Positions 1 through 10,762 of a DNA stretch of 64,000 nt are shown here, piece after piece. The notes under the pieces were generated by a model. That model did no database searches, was not told the origin of the DNA, and saw nothing but the letters and a program-made list of their open reading frames with translations. This stretch comes from Setophaga petechia. Taxonomy: Eukaryota > Chordata > Aves > Passeriformes > Parulidae. The translations under genes and the position numbers were made by a program. Within the stretch, counting starts at the first letter, position 1, and every line of letters starts with the position of its first letter. Where the stretch lies: NCBI GenBank assembly GCA_024362935.1, contig JANCRA010000060.1, forward strand, positions 312,501 to 376,500. The letters run 5' to 3'.

Positions 1-2148
1 AGTGAAAAAGCTATTTGCTTAGATGTAGGTGACAAGAAACACTTACTGCAGTGCACTGACAAGCTAATTGCTACACAACACGGGGATGGTGTAAGCAGCT
101 TGCAAAGTGATAGAAAACAGTACCTTTCCACTCTCCTGCCTTTCCATTCACATTAATACTTGAAAGGAAGGCATCTTAGACAACTTTCTTTTTCTTGTTA
201 CAGAACACACTGCAGCCCTCAGTGCAACTTCTAGAACACGATAGGAGATGTTTAGTGAGCAAGAAGGTTTTCTCCTTGCGAGACATAGTGAAAAAGCTAT
301 TTGCTTAGATGTAGGTGACAAGAAACACTTACTGCAGTGCACTGAAAATGTAACTGCTACACAGCACTGCGATTGTGTTAGCAGCCTGCAAAGTGCTAGA
401 AAACAGTACTTTCCCACTCTCTTGCCTTTCCCTTCACATTAATACTTGAAAGGAAGGCATCTTAGGCAACTTCTTTTTCTTGCTGCAAAACACACTGCAG
501 CCCTCTGTGCAACTTCTAGAACACGATAGGAAATGTTTAGTGAGCAGGAAGGTTTTCTCCTTGCGAGACATAGTGAAAAAGCTATTTGCTTAGATGTAGG
601 TGACAAGAAACACTTACTGCAGTGCACTGAAAAGCTAACTGCTACACAGCACTGCGATTGTGTTAGCAGCTTGCAAAGTGCTAGAAAACAGTACTTTCCC
701 ACTTTCTTGCCTTTCCCTTCACAATAATACTTGAAAGGAAGGCATCTTAGACAACTTTCTTTTTCTTGTGTCAAAAAACTCTGCAGCCCTCTCTGCAACA
801 TCTACAACACGATGGAAGTTGTTTAGTGAGCAGGAAGGTTTTCTCCTTGCGAGACATAGTGAAAAAGCTTTTTGCTTAGATGTAGGTGACAAGAAACACT
901 TACTGCAGTGCACTGAACAGCTAACTGCTACACAGCACTAGGACTGTGTTAGCAGCGTGCAAAGTGCTAGAAAACAGTACTTTCCCACTCTCTTGCCTTT
1001 CCCTTCACATTAATACTTGAAAGGAAGGCATCTTAGACAACTTTCTTTTTCTTGCTGCAAAGCACACTGCAGACCTCTGTGCAACTTCTAGAACACGATA
1101 GGAAATGTTTAGTGAGCAGGAAGGTTTTCTCCTTGCGAGACATAGTGAAAAAGCTTTTTGCTTAGATGTAGGTGACAAGAAACACTTACTGCAGTGCACT
1201 GAGCAGCTAACTGCTACACAGCACTAGGATTGTGTTAGCGGCTTGCAAAGTGCTAGAAAACAGTACTTTCCCACTCTCTTGCCTTTCCCTTCACATTAAT
1301 ACTTGAAAGCAAGGCGTCTTAGACAACTTTCTTTTACATTTTGCAAAACACACTGCAGCCCTCTGTGCAACTTCTACAACACGATGGAAGTTGTTTAGTG
1401 AGAAGCAACGTTTTCCCCTTGCGAGACAAAGTGAAAAAGCTATTTGCTCAGATGTAGGTATCAAGAAACACTTACTGCAGTGCACTGACAAGCTAATTGC
1501 TACACAGCGCTGCGATTGTGTTAGCAGCTTGCAAAGTGCTAGAAAACAGTACTTTTCCACTCTCTTGCCTTTCCCTTCACATTAATACTTGAAAGGAAGG
1601 CGTCTTAGACAACTTTCTTTTTCTTGTTACAGAACACACTGCAGCCCTCTGTGAAACTTCTAGAACACGATAAGAGATGTTTAGTGAGCAAGAAGGTTTT
1701 CTCCTTGCGAGACATAGTGAAAAAGCTATTTGCTTAGATGTAGGTGACAAGAAACACTTACTGCAGTGCACTGAAAAGCTAACTGCTACACAGCACTGCG
1801 ATTGTGTTAGCAGCCTGCAAAATGCTAGAAAACAGTACTTTCCAACTCTCTTGCCTTTCCCTTCACATTAATACTTGAAAGGAAGGCATCTTAGACAACT
1901 TTCTTTTTCTTGTTACAGAACACACTGCAGCCCTCAGTGCAACTTCTAGAACACGATAGGAGATGTTTAGTGAGCAAGAAGGTTTTCTCCTTGCGAGACA
2001 TAGTGAAAAAGCTATTTGCTTAGATGTAGGTGAGAAGAAACACTTACTGCAGTGCACTGAAAAACTAACTGCTACACAGCTCTGCGATTGTGTTAGCAGC
2101 CTGCAAAGTGCTAGAAAACAGTACTTTCCCACTCTCTTGCCTTTCCCT
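1..2148 (+). repeat. Ordinary monomer run R0, ending in the ordered pre-core hexamer
   Basis: A partial monomer (1-147) is followed by monomers starting at 148, 434, 719, 1005, 1291, 1577 and 1863. The last six form an ordered set (P1-P6) that recurs before core blocks at 31577-33291, 37167-38882, 42758-44473 and 59710-61425. The monomer at 434 is 285 bp because one base is lost in its pyrimidine region; the same loss is seen near 19400 and 31607. The monomer at 1291 carries an unusual ttttacattttgc in place of the usual tttttcttgttgc. Confidence 0.9.
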
Positions 2149-3746
2149 TCACATTAATACTTGAAAGGAAGGCGTCTTAGACAACTTTCTTTTTCTTGTG
2201 TCAAAAAACTCTGCAGCCCTCTGTGCAACTTCTACAACACGATGGAAGTTGTTTAGTGAGCAGGAAGGTTTTCTCCTTGCGAGACATAGTGAAAAAGCTA
2301 TTTGCTCAGATGTAGGTATCAAGAAACACTTACTGCCGTGCACTGACAAGCTAATTGCTACACAGCACTGCGATTGTGTTAGCAGCTCTCAAAGTGCTAA
2401 AAAACAGTACTTTCCCACTCTCTTGCCTTTCCCTTCACATTAATACTTGAAAGGAAGGCGTCTTAGACAACTTTCTTTTTCTTGCTGCAAAACAGTCTGC
2501 AGCCCTCTGTGCAACCTGTACAGCACGATGGAAGTTGTTTAATGAGCAGGAACATTTTCTCCTAGTGAGAGATAGTGAAAAAGCTTTTTGCTTAGATGTA
2601 GGTTACCACAGGCAGTTACTGCAGTGCACTTCAAAGCTAATAGATGCACAACACTGTGATTGTGTGCCCAGCTTGCAAAGTGATAGAAAACAGTACCTTT
2701 CCACTCTTCCTGCCTTTTCCATGCACATTACTATTCGAATGGAAAGAATTTTAGACAACTTTCTTTGGCTTCTTGCAAAACACTCTGCACACCTGCCTGC
2801 AATCTCTAGAAGTCGATGGGAGATATTTTCTGAACTGGCTCAATTTCTCTTTGCAAGACATGGGGAAAAAGCAATTTGCTTAGATATAGGTGAAAAGAGG
2901 CACCTACTACAGTGCACTGCAAGCTAATTGCTGCACAACACGCAGATTGTGTAAGCAGGTTGCAAACTGATAGAAAACAGTACCTCTCCCTTCTCCTGCC
3001 TTTTCTATTCACATTTCTATTTGAATGCAAGGCGTTTTAGACAACTTTCTTTTGCTTCTTGCAAAACACTCTGCACACCTGCCTGCAATCTCTAGAACTC
3101 GATGGGAGATGTTTTCTGAACTGGCTCAGTTTCTCCTTGCGAGACATGGGGAAAAAGCAATTTGCTTAGATGCAGGTGAAAAGAGGCACCTACTACAGTG
3201 CACTGAAAAACTAATTGCTGCACAACTCTGGGATTGTGTAAGCAGCTTACAAACAGATAGAAAACAGCACCTTTCCACTCTCCTGCCTTTTCCATTCGCA
3301 TTACTATTCGAATGGCAGCAGTTTTGGACAACTTTCTTTTGCTTCTTGCAAAACACTCTGCACACCTCCGTGCAACTTCTAGAAAAAATGAGAGTTGTTT
3401 TCTGAACTGGTACAGTTTCTCCTGAAGAGATATAATGCAAACGCTACTGGCTTAGATGTAGTAACAATAGGCAATTATTACAGTGCACTGCAAAGTCAAT
3501 CGTAGTATAACACTGGGATTGTGTGTCCAGCTTGCAAACTGGTAGAAAACAGTACCTATCCGCTCTCCTGCATTTTCCCTTTCCAGGAACATTCGAATTG
3601 ATGGCTTTTTTGGACAAGTTACTTTTTCTTGTTGCAAAACCCTCTGCAGACCTGCCTGCAACCTCTAGAGCACGATGGGAGGTTTTTTGTGAACAGACAC
3701 AGTTTCTCCTGGCGAGACATAATGAAAAAGCTTTTTGCTAAGGTGT

Positions 3747-3950
3747 AGCCGGCAGGAGACGCTAAAGACCAGGAGACGGAGCACTGTGCCTTTAAGCGCC
3801 GCTTCCGGGTGTCTGTCGGCCGTAGCTGTTCTCCGGAGCACGCCGCGATCTGCGTAACGACACCAGATTCTTCGCGCCAAGAAGCGTCTTCTCCTTCTCC
3901 GGGAAACAGAGACTGCGGCAGCTTCTGAACGGCGAACTACGAAGCGGCAC
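3747..3950 (+). promoter_or_regulatory. CpG-rich insert A1 (putative promoter/boundary module)
   Basis: This is a 204 bp segment with 23 CpG, against 4 in a 286 bp ordinary monomer. The net insertion is about 150 bp: the left part (to about 3795, gcactgtgcctttaa) still aligns to the ordinary monomer gcactgcaaagttaa/gctaa region, and the right edge rejoins at gcac-aaaactggg. Visible motifs are a weak CTCF-like string (3746-3764), an ETS-like CTTCCGGG (3802-3809), and an E2F-like TTCGCGCCAA (3871-3880) inside the imperfect palindrome TTCTTcgcgccAAGAA (3868-3883). A splice-donor-like GGGTAAGC follows at 3963-3970. The regulatory role is inferred; the insert and its repetition are directly visible. 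Confidence 0.6.
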
Positions 3951-3964
3951 AAAACTGGGATTGG

Positions 3965-4077
3965 GTAAGCAGCTTTCAAAGTGATAAAAAACAGTACTTT
4001 CCCACTCTCTTGCCTTTCCCTTCACAATAATACTTGAAAGGAAGGCGTCTTAGACAAGTTTCTTTTTCTTCTTACAG
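3965..4077 (+). other. Possible 113-bp GT-AG intron next to insert A1
   Basis: A good 5' splice site (GG|GTAAGC, GT at 3965-3966) lies 15 bp right of the CpG-rich insert. Downstream, the next monomer supplies a long pyrimidine tract ending in cttacag (AG at 4076-4077), a strong 3' splice site by consensus. The same pair exists beside the other A inserts. In ordinary monomers the donor position reads tgtaagc or tgttagc and is weaker. There is no transcript evidence here, so this is only a testable prediction. Confidence 0.3.
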
Positions 4078-4307
4078 AACACACTGCAGCCCTCTGTGCA
4101 ACTTCTAGAACACGATAGGAGATGTTTAGTGAGCAAGAAGGTTTTCTCCTTGCTAGACAGAGGGATAAAGCTATTTGCTTAGATGTAGGTGACAAGAAAC
4201 ACTTACTGCAGTGCACTGAAAATGTAACTGCTACACAGCACTGCGATTGTGTTAGCAGCCTGCAAAGTGCTAGAAAACAGTACTTTCCCACTCTCTTGCC
4301 TTTCCCT

Positions 4308-5166
4308 TCACATTAATACTTGAAAGGAAGGCATCTTAGACAACTTTCTTTTTCTTCCTGCAAAACACACTGCAGCCCTCTGTGCAACTTCTAGAACACG
4401 ATAGGAAATGTTTAGTGAGCAGGAAGGTTTTCTCCTTGCGAGACATAGTGAAAAAGCTTTTTGCTTAGATGTAGGTGACAAGAAACACTTACTGCAGTGC
4501 ACTGAACAGCTAACTGCTACACAGCACTAGGACTGTGTTAGCAGCGTGCAAAGTGCTAGAAAACAGTACTTTCCCACTCTCTTGCCTTTCCCTTCACATT
4601 AATACTTGAAAGGAAGGCATCTTAGACAACTTTCTTTTTCTTGCTGCAAAACACACTGCAGACCTCTGTGCAACTTCTAGAACACGATAGGAAATGTTTA
4701 GTGAGCAGGAAGGTTTTCTCCTTGCGAGACATAGTGAAAAAGCTTTTTGCTTAGATGTAGGTGACAAGAAACACTTACTGCAGTGCACTGAGCAGCTAAC
4801 TGCTACACAGCACTAGGATTGTGTTAGCAGCTTGCAAAGTGCTAGAAAACAGTACCTTTCCACTCTCCTGCCTTTCCATTCACATTAATACTTGAAAGGA
4901 AGGCGTCTTAGACAACTTTCTTTTTCTTGTTGCAAAACCCTCTGCAGCCCTCTGTGCAACTTCTAGAACACGATAGGAGATGTTTAGTGAGGAGGAACGT
5001 TTTCTCCTTGCGAGACATAGTGAAAAAGCTATTTGCTTAGATGGAGGTGACAAGAAACACTTACTGCAGTGCACTGACAAGCTAATTGCTACACAACACT
5101 GGGATGGTGTAAGCAGCTTGCAAAGTGATAGAAAACAGTACCTTTCCACTCTCCTGCCTTTTCCAT
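4308..5166 (+). repeat. Ordinary monomers after C1 (3 copies)
   Basis: Monomers start at 4308, 4594 and 4880. They are homogenised type and lead into the diverged block D1. The same three monomers follow C2 (12922) and C4 (25122). Confidence 0.9.
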
Positions 5167-6764
5167 TTATATTAATACTCGAAAGGAAGCAATTTTGGAC
5201 AACAGTCGTTTGCTTCTTGGAAAGCACTCTGCAGCCTTGCGTGCAACCTCTAGAACAAGATGGAAGATGTTTTCTGAACAGACACACTTTCTCATTAAGA
5301 GATATAGTAAAAAAGCTTTTTGCTTAGATGTATGTGACAATAGGCACTTGCGAGAGTGCACTACAAGTGTAATCTCTGCACAAGACTGGGATTGTGTGCC
5401 CAGCTTGCAAACTGATATGAAACAGTACTTTTCCACTCTCTTGCCTTTCCTTTCACATTAATACTGGAAAGGAAGGCGTTTTGGACAACTTTTGTTTTCT
5501 TGTTGCAGAACACTCTGCAGAGCTGCGTGCAACCTCAGGAACAGGAAGGAAGATGTTTTCTGAACTGGGACACTCTCTCCCTGCAGGATACATTGAAAAA
5601 CTTGTTTGCTGAGATGTAGGTGGCAAGAGGAACTTACCACAGTGCAGTGCAAAGGTAAAGGCTGCACAACACAAGCATTTTGTAAGCAGTTTGCAAACTG
5701 AGCGATAACAGTACCTTTCCACTCTGCTGCATTTTCCTTTCCCAGTACAATACGAATTTTAGGGGGTTTGAAAAACTTTCTTTTACTTCTTGTGAAACAC
5801 TCTGCAGACCTTCTTGTACCCTTTTTAAAACGATGGGAGCTGTTTTCTGAACAGGCAAAGTTTTTCCTTAGGAGATACAATGAAAAAGCTCTTTGCTTAG
5901 ATGTAGGTGACTAGAGGCACTTGCTAGAGTGCACTGCAAGTGTAATCTCTGCACAAGACTGGGATTGTGTACCCAGCTTGCAAACTGATATGAAACAGTA
6001 CTTTTCCACTCTCTTGCCTTTCCTTTCACATTAATACTGGAATGGAAGGCGTTTTGGACAACTTTTGTTTTCTTGTTGCAGAACACTCTGCAGAGCTGCG
6101 TGCGACCTCTAGAACACGATGGAAGATGTTTTCTGAACTGGGACACTCTCTTCCTGCGGGATACAGTGAAAACCCTATTTGCTGAGATGTAGGTGGCAAG
6201 AGGAACTTACTACAGTGCACTGCAAAAGTAAAAGCTGCACAACACTGGCATTTTGTAAGCAGCTTGCAAACTGAGAGAAAACAGTACCTTTCCACTCTCC
6301 TGCCTTTTCCATTCCCAGTTACATTCCAATGTTAGCAGTTTTGGACAACTTTCTTTCTCTTCTTGCAAAACAATCTGCAGACGTGTGTGCAAGCTCTAGG
6401 ACTCGAAGAGAGATGTTTTCTGAACAGGAACATTTTTCTCCTTGCGAGACATAGTGAAAAAGCTTTTTGCTTAGATATAGGTGACAAGACGCACTATCTA
6501 GAGTGCACTGCAAAGCCAATTGCTGCACAACACTGGCATTGTGTAAGCAGCTTGCAGTCTGAGAGAAAAAAGTATCTTTCCGCTCTCCTGCCTTTTCCAG
6601 TTCCAGGAACATTCGGATGGGTGGCGTTTTGGACAAGTTTCTTTTTCTTGTTGCTAAACGCTCTGCAGACCTGCGTGCAACCTCTACAACAGGAGGGGAG
6701 ATATTTTCTGAACAGACACAGTTTCTCCTTGCGACACATAGTGCAAAAGCCTTTTGCTAACATG

Positions 6765-6783
6765 TAGCCGGCAGGGGACGCTA
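6765..6783 (+). promoter_or_regulatory. CTCF-like site at left edge of B1
   Basis: The string tagccggcaggggacgcta agrees with the widely used CTCF consensus (tggccaccagggggcgcta) at about 15 of 19 positions by eye. One mismatch (a in ggac) falls at a strongly constrained core position, so binding is uncertain. The A inserts carry a weaker version with gagac. Confidence 0.3.
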
Positions 6784-6979
6784 CAGACCAGGTAACGAAG
6801 CACTGCAAAGTTAAAAGCCGCTGCCGGGCGTCTTCGGCACTAGCTGTGCTCCGAAGCACACCGCGACCCGCCCACAGCCCTTAAACGGGAACCGTGCTTT
6901 TCGCGCCAAAAAAAACCGTCTTCTCCACCGGGACACAGAGACTGCGGCAGCATCTGAGCGGCGAACAACGTGCCCGCAC
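6766..6979 (+). promoter_or_regulatory. CpG-rich insert B1 (paralogue of A)
   Basis: A 214 bp CpG-rich segment occupies the same monomer position as A. It shares agccggcagg-gacgcta, ccggg-gtct, tagctgt-ctccg-agcac, ttcgcgccaa, gcgtcttctcc or cgtcttctcc, and acagagactgcggcagc with A, but is otherwise well diverged. The left edge (6800-6814, gcactgcaaagttaa) clearly matches the ordinary monomer, so the net insertion is about 163 bp. It contains a hairpin TGTGCT-ccga-AGCACA, the E2F dyad (6898-6911), and a donor GGGTAAGC at its right edge. Function is inferred. Confidence 0.6.
6898..6911. promoter_or_regulatory. E2F-type dyad TTTTCGCGCCAAAA in B1
   Basis: TTTTCGCGCCAAAA contains TTTCGCGCCAAA, the overlapping double E2F site known from the DHFR promoter (established knowledge). 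It lies inside the CpG-rich insert. The core TTCGCGCCAA is kept in all A inserts despite the general A/B divergence. Confidence 0.5.
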
Positions 6980-6993
6980 AACACTGGGATCGG

Positions 6994-7107
6994 GTAAGCA
7001 GCTTGCAAACTGGTAGAACACAGTACCTATCAACTCTCCTGCCTTCTCCATTCCCAGTAACTTTCAAATTGAATGCGTTTGGCACAATGTTCGTTTTCGT
7101 GTTGCAG
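6994..7107 (+). other. Possible 114-bp GT-AG intron next to insert B1
   Basis: The donor CGG|GTAAGC (GT at 6994-6995) is at the right edge of insert B1. A pyrimidine-rich acceptor, ttcgttttcgtgttgcag, ends at 7107 in the next monomer. The arrangement and spacing parallel those beside insert A. No transcript evidence is available. Confidence 0.25.
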
Positions 7108-9332
7108 TACACTCTGCAGACCTGCGTGCGACCTCAGGGACACGATGGAAGATGTTTTTTAAACTGGAACACTCTCTCCCTGCGGGATACAGTGAAAAAC
7201 CTTTTTGCTTAGATATAGGTGAGTAGAGGCACTTGCTACAGTGCACTGCAAAGGTAATGGCTGCACAACACTTGCCTTGTGTGCACAGTTTCTAAACTGA
7301 TAGAACACAGTACACCTGCACTCTCCTGCATTTTCCTTTCCCAGTGAAATTCGAATCGAAGGGGTTTGGACAACTTTCCTTTACTTCTTGCAAAACACTC
7401 TGCAGACCTTCTTGTACCTTCTAAAACACCACGGGATATGTTTTCTAAACAGACACACTTTCTCCTTAAGAGATATAGTACAAAAGCTTTTTGCTTAGAT
7501 GCAAGTGACAATAGGCACTTGCTACAGTGCACTGCAAATGTAATGGCTGCACAAAACTGGCATTTTGTAAGCAGCTTGCAAACTGAGAGAAAACTGTACC
7601 TTTCCACTCTCCTGCATTTTCCTTTCCCAGTACAATTTGAATCGAAGGTGTTTGGGACAACTTTCTTTTACTTCTTGCAAAACACTCTGCAGACATTCTT
7701 GTACCCTTTAAAAAACCATGGGAGCTGTTTTCTCAACAGGCAAAGTTTCTCTTTAGGAGATACAGTTAAAAAGCTATTTGCTTAAACGTAGGTTACTCTA
7801 GGATCTTGCTACAGTGCACTGCAAAGGTAATGGCTGCACAACACTTGCATTGTGGCACAGTTTGCAAACTGATAGAAAACAGTACTCCGGCACTCCCCTG
7901 GATTTTCCTTTCCCAGTGAAATTCGAATCGAAGGGGTTTTGGACAACTTCCTTTTACTTCTTGCAAAACACTCTGCAGACCTACTTGTACATTCTAAAAC
8001 ATCATGGGAGATGTTTTCTGAGAAGGCAGAGTTTCACCTTGCAAGATATTGTGAAAAAGGAATTTGCTTAGATGTAGGTGACAATAGGCACTTGCTACAG
8101 TGCACTGCAAATGTAATGGCTGCACAACACTGGCATTTTGTAAGCAGCTTGCAAACTGAGAGATAACAGGACCTTTCCACTCTGCTGCATTTTCCTTTCC
8201 CAGTACAATTCGAATTTTAGGGGTTTTGGACAACTTTCTTTTACTTCTTGCAAAACACTCTTGTACCCTTTTCCAAACGATGGGAGCTGTTTTCTCAACA
8301 GGCAATGTTTCTCCTTGCAAGACATTGTGAAAAAGCTATTTGCTTAGATATAGGTGTCTAGAGGCACTTGCTACAGCGCACTGCAAAGGTAATGGCTGCA
8401 CAACACTTGCATTGTGGCACAGTTTGCAAACTGATAGAAAACAGTACCTTTCCACTCTCCTGCATTTTCCTTTCCCAGTACAATTTGAATCGATGGGCTT
8501 TTGGACAACTTTCTATTACTTCTTGCAAAACACTCTGCAGACCTTCTTGTACCCTTTTCATAAAACATGGGAGATATTTTCTCAGCAGGCAGAGTTGCTC
8601 CTTGCAAAACATTGTGAAAAAGGAATTTGTCTAGATGTAGGTGACAGTAGGCACTTGCTAGAGTGCACTGCAAATGTAATGTCTGCACAAAACTGGGATT
8701 GTGTACCCAGCTTGCAAACTGATATGAAACAGTACTTTTCCACTCTCGTGCCTTTCCTTTCACATTAATCCTCGAAAGGAAGGCGTTTTGGACAACTTTC
8801 CTTTTCTTGTTGCAGAACACTCTGCTGACCTGCGTGCGACCTCTAGAACAAGATGGAAGATGTTTTCTGAACTGGGACACTCTCTTCCTGCGGGATACAG
8901 TGAAAAACCTATTTGCTTACATGTAGGTGGCAAGAGGAACATACTACAGTGCACTGCAAAGGTAAAAGTTGCAAAACACTGGCATTTTGTATGCAGCTTA
9001 CAAACTGAGAGATAACAGTACCTTTCCACTCTACTGCATTTTCCTTTCCCAGGACAATTCCAATTTTAGGGGGTTTGAAAAACTTTCTTTTACTTCTTGC
9101 GAAACACTCTGCAGACCTTCTTGTACCCTTTTAAAAACGATGGGAGCTGTTTTCTCAACAGGCAAAGTTTCTCCTTAGGAAATACAGTGAAAAAGCTATT
9201 TGCTTAGATGTGGGTGACTAGAGGCACTTGCTAGAGTGCACTACAAGTGTAATCTCTGCACAAGACTGGGATTGTGTGCCCAGCTTGCAAACTGATATGA
9301 AACAGTACTTTTCCACTCTCTTGCCTTTCCAC

Positions 9333-10762
9333 TCACATTAATACTGGAAAGGAAGGCGTTTTGGACAACTTTCTTTTTCTTGTTGCAAAACCCACTGCAG
9401 CCCTCTGTGCAACTTCTAGAACACGATAGGAGATGTTTAGTGAGGAGGAACGTTTTGTCCTTGCGAGACATAGTGAAAAAGCTATTTGCTTAGATGTAGG
9501 TGACAAGAAACACTTACTGCAGTGCACTGACAAGCTAATTGCTACACAACACGGGGATGGTGTAAGCAGCTTGCAAAGTGATAGAAAACAGTACCTTTCC
9601 ACTCTCCTGCCTTTCCATTCACATTAATACTTGAAAGGAAGGCGTCTTAGACAACTTTCTTTTTCTTGTTGCAAAACCCTCTGCAGCCCTCTGTGCAACT
9701 TCTAGAACACGATAGGAGATGTTTAGTGAGGAGGAACGTTTTCCCCTTGCGAGACATAGTGAAAAAGCTATTTGCTTAGATGTAGGTGACAAGAAACACT
9801 TACTGCAGTGCACTGACAAGCTAATTGCTACACAACACGGGGATGGTGTAAGCAGCTTGCAAAGTGATAGAAAACAGTACCTTTCCACTCTCCTGCCTTT
9901 CCACTCACATTAATACTTGAAAGGAAGGCGTCTTAGACGACTTTCTTTTTCTTGTTGCAAAACCCTCTGCAGCCCTCTGTGCAACTTCTAGAACACGATA
10001 GGAGATGTTTAGTGAGGAGGAACGTTTTCTCCTTGCGAGACATAGTGAAAAAGATATTTGCTTACATGTAGGTGACAAGAAACACTTACTGCAGTGCACT
10101 GACAAGCTAATTGCTACACAACACTGGGATGGTGTAAGCAGCTTGCAAAGTGATAGAAAACAGTACCTTTCCACTCTCCTGCCTTTCCACTCACATTAAT
10201 ACTTGAAAGGAAGGCGTCTTAGACAACTTTCTTTTTCTTGTTGCAAAACCCTCTGCAGCCCTCTGTGCAACTTCTAGAACACGATAGGAAATGTTTAGTG
10301 AGCAGGAAGGTTTTCTCCTTGCGAGACATAGTGAAAAAGCTATTTGCTTAGATGTAGGTGACAAGAAACACTTACTGCAGTGCACTGACAAGCTAATTGC
10401 TACACAACACGGGGATGGTGTAAGCAGCTTGCAAAGTGATAGAAAACAGTACCTTTCCACTCTCCTGCCTTTCCATTCACATTAATACTTGAAAGGAAGG
10501 CATCTTAGACAACTTTCTTTTTCTTGTTACAGAACACACTGCAGCCCTCAGTGCAACTTCTAGAACACGATAGGAGATGTTTAGTGAGCAAGAAGGTTTT
10601 CTCCTTGCGAGACATAGTGAAAAAGCTATTTGCTTAGATGTAGGTGACAAGAAACACTTACTGCAGTGCACTGAAAAACTAACTGCTACACAGCTCTGCG
10701 ATTGTGTTAGCAGCCTGCAAAGTGCTAGAAAACAGTACTTTCTCACTCTCTTGCCTTTCCCT
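9333..10762 (+). repeat. Ordinary monomer run after D1 (5 monomers)
   Basis: Monomers start at 9333, 9619, 9905, 10191 and 10477. The first still carries gcgttttggacaac from the D type on its left, then continues as a homogenised monomer, marking the homogenisation boundary. The last is the pre-core P6 type (ccctcagtgcaac). Confidence 0.9.

Larger units (their letters stand above)
2149..4307 (+). repeat. Core block C1 (7 monomers, 2159 bp)
   Basis: Monomers start at 2149, 2435, 2723, 3009, 3296, 3586 and 4022. The third to fifth monomers are distinctive (actctgcacacctgcctgc) and the sixth is enlarged to 436 bp by CpG-rich insert A. The same seven-monomer order recurs 12 more times. C1 has private changes such as caatttctct near 2840, where other copies read cagtttctct. 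Confidence 0.93.
5167..9332 (+). repeat. Diverged monomer block D1 (14 monomers with insert B1)
   Basis: Fourteen monomers here differ far more from one another than the flanking homogenised ones do. They carry motifs such as ttcttgtaccctttt, ctttcccagtacaatt and tttgcaaactgatag. Phase points lie near 5167, 5453, 5739, 6026, 6312 and 6600, then the enlarged ~451 bp B monomer, then seven or eight more to 9332. The block reads as an older, unhomogenised part of the array that was copied as a whole: D2 and D3 are nearly identical to it. Confidence 0.88.

Noticed and set aside
148..417. Recurrent 64-codon plus-strand and 89-codon minus-strand open frames in almost every monomer
   Set aside because: They recur because the monomer recurs. 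Both strands are open over the same DNA, frames change from monomer to monomer because 286 is not divisible by 3, and stops appear freely between subtypes. There is no sign of codon-level selection.
3747..3950. Solo LTR or SINE as the origin of the CpG-rich insert
   Set aside because: No TG...CA termini, poly-A tail, A/B boxes of a Pol III promoter or target-site duplication that I can see. The left portion aligns to the monomer itself.
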